Origin: Anaerolineaceae bacterium
Lineage (GTDB): Bacteria > Chloroflexota > Anaerolineae > Aggregatilineales > Phototrophicaceae
DNA: 64,000 bases
Assembly: GCA_020634115.1 (NCBI GenBank)
Contig: JACKCH010000011.1
Location: 744,001-808,000 of the forward strand
Direction of reading: 5' to 3'
Shown: positions 16,127 to 23,442 of the stretch, piece by piece
How positions within the stretch are numbered: the first letter of the stretch is position 1
Layout of the letters: every line of letters begins with the position of its first letter
Program-made: the position numbers and the translations under genes
The notes under the pieces: model-generated
What the model saw: the letters and a program-made list of their open reading frames with translations, nothing else
Database searches by the model: none
Told to the model about the DNA's origin: nothing

Positions 16127-19120
16127 TCACTGTTTTCGCATCCGTTGTACCCATCGCCACTGTTCTCTCCGTTTCCATTCACGCACCGCCGCCATTGCCT
16201 CCGGTGTGCCGATTCGTTTCAGAGCAGAGGCAGCCTCATTGCAGACACGAAAAGGCACTTGCCCTGCTGTATCGTCTAATCGTTCAATCAAAGCGGGTAC
16301 AGCGCGGACATCACCCAATTCCCCTAATGCGGAGGCGGCAGAACGACGAACCCCGTCATCCCCATCAGCCAGCGCATCTATGAGGGGTTCAAAGGCGCGA
16401 ACATCACCCAGTTTCCCTAATGCGGAGGCGGCAGAACGACGAACCCCGTCATCCCCGTCAGCCAGCGCATCTATGAGGGGTTCAAAGGCGCGAACATCAC
16501 CCAGTTTCCCTAATGCGGAGGCGGCAGAACGACGAACCCCGTCATCCCCATCAGCCAGCGCATCTATGAGAGGTTCAAAGGCGCGAACATCGCCTAATTT
16601 CTCCAGTATCTGGGCAGATATTTTGCGAACCTCGGTGTTTTCATGCCGTAACGCATTGAATAATGGCAAAAGAGCCGGTTCACCCAGGTCACCCAATATT
16701 CTGGCAGCAGATTTTCTGACTTCGGAGTCCGGGTCAGTCAGTGCTTGAATCAGGAGTTCAATTGCATGGGTATCCTCCAATTTGCCTAATCCGTTAACCG
16801 CCCAAACACGAACATTTGTATTTTCGTGCCGCAAAATATCCAATAAGGATTCCAGAGTAGGTTTATATAATTGTTCCAACGTACGAATGATTGACCAACG
16901 AACCTCCCAATTGTCATCAGCCAGGGCATTGATAAGGGGGGCAACGGCGCGGGGGTCGCCCAATTTCTCCAAAGTTTCGGCGGCAGCCTTCCTGACATCG
17001 GGACTTATATCAGCCAGGGTATTGATGAGGGGATCAACAGCACGGCTATCCCCCAATACACCCAACAGTTGGACGGCTGACTCGCGAACATGGACATTGT
17101 CATGCTGTAGAACATCTATCAAGGGCATCAGCATTGATTCACCCAGATGTTTCAATGTATTGGTAGCCGCCCAGCGCACCCAGGGATCCTTATGAGCCAG
17201 CACACCGATGAGCGGTTCAATGGCGCGGGCATCGCCTAATATGCGCAGTGACTCAATGGCTGAACTACAAACCTGCTTATCCACGTCATCCAGCGCACTG
17301 ATGAGTGGCTCAACAGCACGTACATCGCCCAATTTCCCCAAAGTTTCGGCGGCAGCACTGCGGACTTTATAATTGGTATCCTCCAGGGCATCGATGAGAG
17401 GGTCGAAGGCACGTAGATCACTCAGACCGCTCAATGCTTTTGCAGGGGAAGGGTAATACGTTTTTCCATATATGCTGTGGTCATGCAGATGCGCTATGCT
17501 GTAGGCATAAGCCAGATGATCGCGCAGCAGGAGGTGCAGGAAATTATGCCTTTCATTATCGCGCCGATAGAGGATGTGAAGATCGCAGGCCAGGGCACAG
17601 AAGACATCAACTTCGTCATCACTCAGGTGGTGGATGAATTCGTGGCGTTCAAGCACATTTTCAGCAATACTACTAATATTAAAAACACTGTTCTCCTTAT
17701 AGCGATGTCCCCCACTGGCATTAATCATGGCGGCGTGGCCGAGTACTTCCAACATTTTATCCAGCGTGAACGGCAAATGGGCATTCTTTTTGCGGGACTC
17801 ATGAGCGTATCGCTGCCGGATGTAGGCAGCAAAAATCGCATCACGGACATCGCCCGCCTGTAAATCGCCCGCCATTTGTAAATCAGTGTCCAACTCATTC
17901 CACGCAAAGGCGATCAGGCTCAGCAGCAGGGGTGTCCGAGCCAGATTACGCAGATTATCGTCATCCTGAATCGCGTCATAAATCCGAGGATAGTCGCTTA
18001 GGTATTCGCGTAGCAATTCATCACTCAACGGTTGCAGGGTGATCGCCCCTTCCAGCGGAATCTGCTGGTCGATAGCGGCGTAATCCTTCACACGGCAGGT
18101 GACAAGTACCTGATTACGTGAGGGAATCTGTTCCACACTATCAATAAAGCGCTTACGTGGATCATATGTGCCTTCTTCCGGTTTTTCTGGGTCAATCGGG
18201 CGACTGCTACCCAATTCGTCTAGACCATCGAGCAACAGCAGCGCCCGGCCTGCGTTAATTTCTGGCTTCAGGCTGTCCAGCTTCTCCGCTGCCCATTCCG
18301 TGATAGAAAGGGGCGGGTTGGAAGGCCAGGTCGCCACCGTTTTCAGCACGGGCAGCGGTTTGCGCGGGTCGTCCAGCCGGGCGGCGACGGCATCACGGGC
18401 ATAGGACATGAGCGTAATCGTCTTGCCCGCCCCCGGTTCGCCTAGCAGCAGTAAACGCCCCTTATGCCGCTCAAAAGCCTGGGCAAACGAGTCGTAACGG
18501 TGCCCTGCCTCGATTGTTTCCGCTGCGCTCAGTCCCGCCGCATCGAAGAAATCAAGTAGCATGTCGTCGGTTCGCTGGCGCGGGACAGCAGCGGGCGTTT
18601 CCTCGGCTTCCAGGTCTATCAGGCGGATAACCGCTCGACTGAGGTAGTCTACAATCTGCCGGTAGAGGGCTTGCAGGTAATCCCGAAAAGGATTTTCCAG
18701 CGGTTTTTGGTAGGTACCGGACGCTGCTTGCAGGTTGGGGTCGTGGATGATCGCACACAGCCGGTCAAATGCTCTTTTCCAGTCACTGTGAAATTCGAGC
18801 CATTCATTATTGATGACCGAGATATGTGGCGTAATGGGATGGATGCGGCAGGGAAAGACCGGGCGATTCTCCACAAGGGCGTATTGAATCTCGCGGCGAA
18901 CAAAACTGTTGTCGCGTTGAGTATCAGGTGTCAGACAGAGCGCGATTGCACCCGAATTTTTGATGCCCATCTCGATCTCGGCGGTGAAGTCCTGTGCCGG
19001 GTTGATGTTACGGATATCGCGCCATACCTTATACCCGGCGGCTTCTAACTCTTTTTGGAGTCTTTCCGCGTACTCGTTGCCATCCTTACGAGAGTAACTG
19101 ATAAAAACGTCGTAATCCAT
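16127..19120 (-). CDS. TIR-NACHT-HEAT repeat STAND protein (probable immune or signalling sensor)
   Basis: 997 residues. The TIR domain (1-about 130) begins MDYDVFISYSRKD and keeps a likely NADase Glu at residue 77 (FVRREIQYAL). A NACHT-type STAND ATPase follows: Walker A GEPGAGKT at 227-234, Walker B LLLLDGLDEL at 294-303. From about 560 to 985 there are HEAT/PBS-lyase repeats of about 31 residues, with units like LGDVRAVEPLISAL. Three consecutive units (about residues 845-937) are nearly identical. In studied bacterial and plant STAND proteins, the repeat part senses a trigger, the ATPase oligomerises, and TIR then destroys NAD or makes a signal molecule. An anti-phage role is inferred, not shown. 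The gene stands alone between an aldo/keto reductase and a sugar kinase gene. Confidence 0.9.
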   Translation of the reverse strand: MDYDVFISYSRKDGNEYAERLQKELEAAGYKVWRDIRNINPAQDFTAEIEMGIKNSGAIALCLTPDTQRDNSFVRREIQYALVENRPVFPCRIHPITPHISVINNEWLEFHSDWKRAFDRLCAIIHDPNLQAASGTYQKPLENPFRDYLQALYRQIVDYLSRAVIRLIDLEAEETPAAVPRQRTDDMLLDFFDAAGLSAAETIEAGHRYDSFAQAFERHKGRLLLLGEPGAGKTITLMSYARDAVAARLDDPRKPLPVLKTVATWPSNPPLSITEWAAEKLDSLKPEINAGRALLLLDGLDELGSSRPIDPEKPEEGTYDPRKRFIDSVEQIPSRNQVLVTCRVKDYAAIDQQIPLEGAITLQPLSDELLREYLSDYPRIYDAIQDDDNLRNLARTPLLLSLIAFAWNELDTDLQMAGDLQAGDVRDAIFAAYIRQRYAHESRKKNAHLPFTLDKMLEVLGHAAMINASGGHRYKENSVFNISSIAENVLERHEFIHHLSDDEVDVFCALACDLHILYRRDNERHNFLHLLLRDHLAYAYSIAHLHDHSIYGKTYYPSPAKALSGLSDLRAFDPLIDALEDTNYKVRSAAAETLGKLGDVRAVEPLISALDDVDKQVCSSAIESLRILGDARAIEPLIGVLAHKDPWVRWAATNTLKHLGESMLMPLIDVLQHDNVHVRESAVQLLGVLGDSRAVDPLINTLADISPDVRKAAAETLEKLGDPRAVAPLINALADDNWEVRWSIIRTLEQLYKPTLESLLDILRHENTNVRVWAVNGLGKLEDTHAIELLIQALTDPDSEVRKSAARILGDLGEPALLPLFNALRHENTEVRKISAQILEKLGDVRAFEPLIDALADGDDGVRRSAASALGKLGDVRAFEPLIDALADGDDGVRRSAASALGKLGDVRAFEPLIDALADGDDGVRRSAASALGELGDVRAVPALIERLDDTAGQVPFRVCNEAASALKRIGTPEAMAAVREWKRREQWRWVQRMRKQ
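16308..16586. repeat. Three near-identical 93-bp tandem repeats inside the TIR-NACHT-HEAT gene
   Basis: Units 16308-16400, 16401-16493 and 16494-16586 differ at only a few bases and encode three successive 31-residue HEAT units (LGDVRAFEPLIDALADGDD followed by GVRRSAASALGK). Flanking HEAT units in the same gene are clearly diverged, so this is a recent in-frame expansion. Confidence 0.95.
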
Positions 19121-19146
19121 GTGCTGCCCCTGCGTGATGCCGTCAC

Positions 19147-19231
19147 GACCTCACCCCTACTCGCTGCGCTCGTTTTCCCCTCTCCACATTGGAGATGGGA
19201 CGGAGAACCTAAGGTTCGGAAGGGGTGAGGT
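19147..19231. repeat. 86-bp palindromic element, copy 3
   Basis: Same element as at 2187-2272 and 14958-15043, with a few mismatches in the inner stem (GGAGATGGGA instead of GGAGAGGGGA). It lies between the FGGY kinase stop and the TIR-NACHT-HEAT start, both on the minus strand, and may separate their transcripts. Confidence 0.85.
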
Positions 19232-19298
19232 AAAAAATGATTCTCCAGACCCTTATTAATCTTATCGGGGAACAGACGGCGGTGCAATCTGTTCGTCC

Positions 19299-20852
19299 TC
19301 ACGGCGCAATCTGGCGGATTTCCTGGTAGAGCGATTGCAGCCGGGGGTACAGCCGCCGGTAGATGCGGCAGTACAGGTCTTCGTAGATGGCGTGCGTCTC
19401 CGGGTTCGGCGCGAACACCTGCCCGATACGCGTCATCTCCCGAATGGCGGTGGTGAAATCGGGGTGCAGCTTGAGGCCGACTGCCGCATCAATGGCCGCG
19501 CCCAGGCCGGAGGTTTCGTAGGTGTGCGGGCGGGCGGTGGGCAGTCCGAAGATGTCCGCCGTCAACTGCATGGCGGCGTCGCTCTGTGAACCACCGCCGG
19601 AGACGCGCAGTTCGGTGATCTTCACGCCACTGCGTTTCTCACTGCGTTCCTTGCCTTCCCGCAGGGCGTAGGCCACACCTTCCAGAATCGCCCGGTAGAG
19701 GTGCGCCCGCGTATGCACGTCGCTGAAACCGATCACCGCACCCCGGGCTTCCGGCCCCGGCACTTTCACGCCCGGCGACCAGTAGGGTTGCAAAATCAGC
19801 CCGCTCGACCCCGGCGGGACGGTGTTCAGCAGGTCGTCGAACAAGGCTTCCGGCTCGATTCCAGCGGCTTCGGCCTGGAGGATTTCGTGATGACCGAACT
19901 CCTGCTTGAACCAACTGACCATCCAGTAACCCCGGTAAATCTGGATTTCCAGGTTATACGCGCCCGGCACAGCCGACGGAAATGGCGGAATCAGAGGGAT
20001 GACTTCGATATAGCGGGTATGGGTGGTGTTGATGGTGGCGGTTGTGCCGTAACTCAGGCTGCCGATATGTGGCTCCAGACAGCCCGACCCGATCACCTCG
20101 CAGGCCTTATCCGCCGCCGCCGCGACAACTGGCAGACCTACGGGTATGCCTGTCGCTTCCGCCGCTTCCGGCGTGACCCGTCCCAGTTCCCCGGTGGGCG
20201 GGATGAGGTCAGGCAGCAGCGCCTTGTCCATCGGGACGGCCTGCCATTTCCAGTCACGCGGCCCGGCCCATGTCAGTTTTTTGTAGTCGAAGGGGATATA
20301 CCCGACCTGACACCCGGTTGAATCGACCATATTCCCGGTCATGCGGTAGGTCAGATAGCCGGAAAGCAGGACGTATTTATGCGTCTGTGACCAGATTTCC
20401 GGCTGGCGGACGCGAATCCAATTGGCCTCGGCCTCGGCCTGGAAGTAGGCCACCGTCTCCGACATGCGCACCAGGCGGAACATCGCTCCCCACAAGCCAC
20501 CTACGGGCGGCTGTCCTTCGATGCGGCGCTGGTCGAGCCAGACGATGGCCGGGCGCAGTGGTTGGTGGTCTTTGCCCAGGTTAATCACGGTGCTGCGCTG
20601 GGTGGTGATAGTGACTCCGGCGATGGCGCTTTTGGGGATGCTGGTTTGCTCCCAGAGCCGTTGGCAGGCCTGGCAGACCGACTCCCAGAAGTATTCCGGG
20701 TTCTGTTCCGCCCATCCCGGCTGGGTGGAAAAATACGGCTCAATCGGCACACGCACCTTATCTACCAGGTTGCCACGCAGGTCAAACAGCAGCGCCCGGA
20801 CGCTCTGGGTGCCGTTATCAATCGCCAGGATATAGGGTGAATCGTTCATCAT
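19299..20852 (-). CDS. FGGY-family carbohydrate kinase
   Basis: ATP-dependent sugar or polyol kinase of 517 residues with the actin-like two-domain fold. The phosphate loop is ILAIDNGTQSVRALLFD at the N-terminus; GVTITTQRSTVINL and AIVWLDQRR lie in domain I; domain II has SLSYGTTATINTT and the FGGY signature region ELRVSGGGSQSDAAMQLTADI. This is closer to YgcE/xylulokinase-like members than to glycerol kinase, but the substrate cannot be set. Two start codons in a row (20852 and 20849) are possible. No sugar isomerase or transporter sits beside it. Confidence 0.9.
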   Translation of the reverse strand: MMNDSPYILAIDNGTQSVRALLFDLRGNLVDKVRVPIEPYFSTQPGWAEQNPEYFWESVCQACQRLWEQTSIPKSAIAGVTITTQRSTVINLGKDHQPLRPAIVWLDQRRIEGQPPVGGLWGAMFRLVRMSETVAYFQAEAEANWIRVRQPEIWSQTHKYVLLSGYLTYRMTGNMVDSTGCQVGYIPFDYKKLTWAGPRDWKWQAVPMDKALLPDLIPPTGELGRVTPEAAEATGIPVGLPVVAAAADKACEVIGSGCLEPHIGSLSYGTTATINTTHTRYIEVIPLIPPFPSAVPGAYNLEIQIYRGYWMVSWFKQEFGHHEILQAEAAGIEPEALFDDLLNTVPPGSSGLILQPYWSPGVKVPGPEARGAVIGFSDVHTRAHLYRAILEGVAYALREGKERSEKRSGVKITELRVSGGGSQSDAAMQLTADIFGLPTARPHTYETSGLGAAIDAAVGLKLHPDFTTAIREMTRIGQVFAPNPETHAIYEDLYCRIYRRLYPRLQSLYQEIRQIAP

Positions 20853-21279
20853 CGCCGCCTTTACGTACCCGCCTCGTGTGAGGGGAAATCATACCAGGGC
20901 GGCGGCAAAGTGCAAAAAACAGTTCTCAGCGGTCAGTTTTCAGCCATCAGCTATCAGCGGTCAGGGTGTTTTATGGATGGTGTGGCAGGTCGAAAGTGCG
21001 GGTCGGCATAGACAATCTGCACGGGTGACATGCTATACTGGGCGGCGGTTTATTGCTGGCTAGGCAATCGCATCACATTTGTCTAATGTGAAATTGCTTT
21101 TCTGAACCCCTCCCTAACCCTCCCCGTAAACGGGGAGGGGACTGGTCAGGCGGAATCAACAAGTCTCCCCTGCTGGCGGGGGAGATTTAGAGGGGGTTCA
21201 TAAGCCAAAATCATATACAAATGCGAAATTCTCATTTTGATGCAATTGCCCTGTATCTCCGGCACGATACAGGAGACGT
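20853..21279. repeat. Gene-free region: heptad tract and complete family B TIR element
   Basis: No gene seen between the divergent FGGY kinase and the MurF-like gene. It contains a TCAGTTTT heptad tract (about 20925-20966) and one complete family B element at 21063-21250, annotated separately. The remaining parts hold the upstream regions of both genes, in which I see no clear promoter. Confidence 0.7.
21063..21250. repeat. TIR element (family B), copy 2, complete
   Basis: A 188-bp unit that starts GGCAATCGCATCACATTT and ends ATTTTGATGCAATTGCC, imperfect terminal inverted repeats of about 17 bp. The core carries the conserved blocks CCCTCCCTAACCCTCCCCG, GGACTGGTCAGG, CAAGTCTCCCCTGCTGGCGG and GAGATTTAGAGGGGG. 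It has no coding capacity. Confidence 0.8.
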
Positions 21280-22917
21280 ATGGACATCTTGCTTGTGGTC
21301 ATAGGGGCGGTCTGGCTGGGTGGAACGTGGCTGCGTAGCTACCGGCAGGCGCACTACTACCAGATTGAAGAATATAAGAGCAGGCGCTATGTGCGCTGGC
21401 TGCTTCAGCAGCGGGGGCGCTGGCTGCCAAGTCGCCCGGTGATCGCCGCGCTGGTGGGGATCGGACTCGGTCTGCTGCTGGGCGAAGCGCCGGGGAGCAT
21501 CCTGCCGGGAATCATCGGCGTGTTGGCGGCGGGAGTCGCAATCTGGCAGCCACGCCCGGCGGAGGTGAAAAAGCCGTTCCGGGCCACCGCACGGGCGAAA
21601 CGACTGCTCGGCGCGGCCTTTGTCGTGGCGGCGCTGCTGCTGGTGATCTACCTCTGGCTGATTACGCTGGTGATTACCAGTGAGACGCTGGCCGCAGCCC
21701 GTGTCATGCTGGCGGGGCTGCTGCTCTTTTTGAGTGCGCCACGCTGTCTCATTGTGGGCAATCTGCTGATGACTCCGGTAGAGGCACTGTTCCGGCGGCG
21801 CTTTGTGGCACAGGCACGCGGGATTCTGGAGCGTGTGCATCCCACCGTGATCGGCATTACCGGCAGCTACGGCAAAACGACCACGAAAACGTATCTGGCG
21901 GAAATCCTCAATGGGCGCTACCGGACGTATCCCACACCCAAGAGCTACAACACCATTATGGGCGTGTGCCTGGCGATCAACCAGGATTTGGCGGATAACT
22001 ACAGTGTGGACTACTTCATCGCGGAGATGGGGGCGTATGTGCCGGGGGAAATCGCCGGGATTTGCGACCTGACCCACCCGACGATCAGTATCGTGGTGGA
22101 GGTCGGGCCGCAGCATTTAGAGCGTTTTGGCAGCCTGGAAAACACCGCGAAAGCCAAATATGAGATCATCAAGGCGCTGCCCCCCGATGGCGTCGGCGTG
22201 TTCAACTGGGATAACCCGTATGTGCGCCAGATGGCCGAACGCGGCTACCCGGAAACCCGCCTGACGGTCAGCAAGACGGTTGACCCGGCGGCTGTGCCGG
22301 AAAACAGCCCACGCTTCATCGCCTCCGACATTCAGGAGACGCTGGACGGGCTGCGCTTCACCGTCACCGACCACGAGACGGGGCAGAGCGAACCGTTCTC
22401 GACGGCGCTGCTCGGCCAGCACAACATCACGAACATCCTGCTGGCGACGGCGGTGGCCGTACATGAAGGGATGAGTCTGAAGGAGGTCGCATTCCGTGTG
22501 AGGGGTTTGCAACCGCCGGAACATCGGTTGGTGCGGCAGGTCACGGCACAAGGAATCACCCTCATTAACGATGCCTACAGCGCCAACCCAGTAGGGGCGG
22601 CACAGGCGCTGCGCGTCCTGGGGATGCACACGGGCGGCGCACGCCTGCTCATCACCCCCGGCATGATTGAACTGGGCGACCTGATGGAGCAGGAAAACTA
22701 CAAGCTCGGCCAGACTGCCGCACAGCACGCCAGCGATGTGTTCCTGGTGGGGCGGGAACAGACCGCGCCGGTCAAAGCGGGGCTGCTGGACGCCGGATTC
22801 CCCGCTGAACGGCTGCGCGTGGTGGATACGCTCTCCGAGGCGGTGGCGTGGTATCAGACGAACCTGCAACCGGGTGACACGGTGTTGTTCCTGAACGATC
22901 TGCCGGACACATATTAG
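21280..22917 (+). CDS. MurF-like Mur ligase with N-terminal membrane domain
   Basis: 545 residues. Residues 1 to about 165 contain several hydrophobic helices (VIAALVGIGLGLLLG, GIIGVLAAGVAIW, LLGAAFVVAALLLVIYLWL), unlike soluble MurF. The Mur ligase core follows: P-loop GITGSYGKTTTKTYL near 190, EMGAYVPGEIAGIC, HLERFGSLENTAKAKYEI, and C-terminal domain DAYSANPVGAAQALRVL and GMIELG, which are MurF traits (addition of D-Ala-D-Ala to the UDP-MurNAc tripeptide). The last residues (GDTVLFLNDLPDTY) lack the KGS motif of MurF. It could be a MurF adapted to the membrane or an enzyme for another peptide-like polymer. AGGAG is five bases before the ATG. A PBP gene follows on the same strand. Confidence 0.82.
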   Translation: MDILLVVIGAVWLGGTWLRSYRQAHYYQIEEYKSRRYVRWLLQQRGRWLPSRPVIAALVGIGLGLLLGEAPGSILPGIIGVLAAGVAIWQPRPAEVKKPFRATARAKRLLGAAFVVAALLLVIYLWLITLVITSETLAAARVMLAGLLLFLSAPRCLIVGNLLMTPVEALFRRRFVAQARGILERVHPTVIGITGSYGKTTTKTYLAEILNGRYRTYPTPKSYNTIMGVCLAINQDLADNYSVDYFIAEMGAYVPGEIAGICDLTHPTISIVVEVGPQHLERFGSLENTAKAKYEIIKALPPDGVGVFNWDNPYVRQMAERGYPETRLTVSKTVDPAAVPENSPRFIASDIQETLDGLRFTVTDHETGQSEPFSTALLGQHNITNILLATAVAVHEGMSLKEVAFRVRGLQPPEHRLVRQVTAQGITLINDAYSANPVGAAQALRVLGMHTGGARLLITPGMIELGDLMEQENYKLGQTAAQHASDVFLVGREQTAPVKAGLLDAGFPAERLRVVDTLSEAVAWYQTNLQPGDTVLFLNDLPDTY

Positions 22918-23442
22918 GGGGCGGTCAGTTTTCAGGGGCAGTTTTCAGATATATTAGACTTCCCCCCATTTGGCGGACTACAGAATCTGGAGGTAGGGAC
23001 GTTATTCTTGGAATCCGCCACCAGAACCGAACGATCTCCTGATAACAATATACAGGCGAACCCGACTCCCTCGTTCTCTATGCCACGATTACCCTACGCC
23101 CGATGTGCCTTCTCTGGACACGGGCTAGGGCGGGCGTTAGTATACAGAATTGACGCAGTTTGCCGGGTGAGGATTGTTGCAGGGCAATCACAACAAACCG
23201 CTCCCATGCCAAAAGTTCTTTTTCCCCTCCCCAGCCCTCCTTCGAGGGGATAACCCCTCCCTAACCCTCCCCGTAAACGGGGCGGGGACTGGTCAGGCAG
23301 GGCAAACAAGTCTCCCCTGCTGGCGGGGGAGATTTAGAGGGGGTAAAAAGCCAGGAGCGTACACCAATGCAACGGCACTGAATTTTCGATTGACTGCGTC
23401 TGAGCGCAATTCGATACGAATAAGAGGTTCAGGTAGAACACA
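22918..23442. other. 525-bp spacer with heptad tract and decayed family B element
   Basis: No convincing gene. A TCAGTTTTCAG tract lies at 22921-22950 and a family B element with a degenerate right end at 23181-23378. The stretch 22951-23180 shows no recognised motif. Confidence 0.65.
23181..23378. repeat. TIR element (family B), copy 3, right end degenerate
   Basis: Starts AGGGCAATCACAACAAA, has an additional internal duplicate (CCCTCCCCAGCCCTCCTTCGAGG before the usual CCCTCCCTAACCC), and ends GTACACCAATGCAACGGC without the usual TTTTGATGCA repeat. The gene behind it starts 65 bp downstream. Confidence 0.75.

Noticed and set aside
16308..16586. Tandem repeats considered as CRISPR or minisatellite
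   Set aside because: Units are 93 bp without spacers, in frame, and encode HEAT units, so they are coding repeats.
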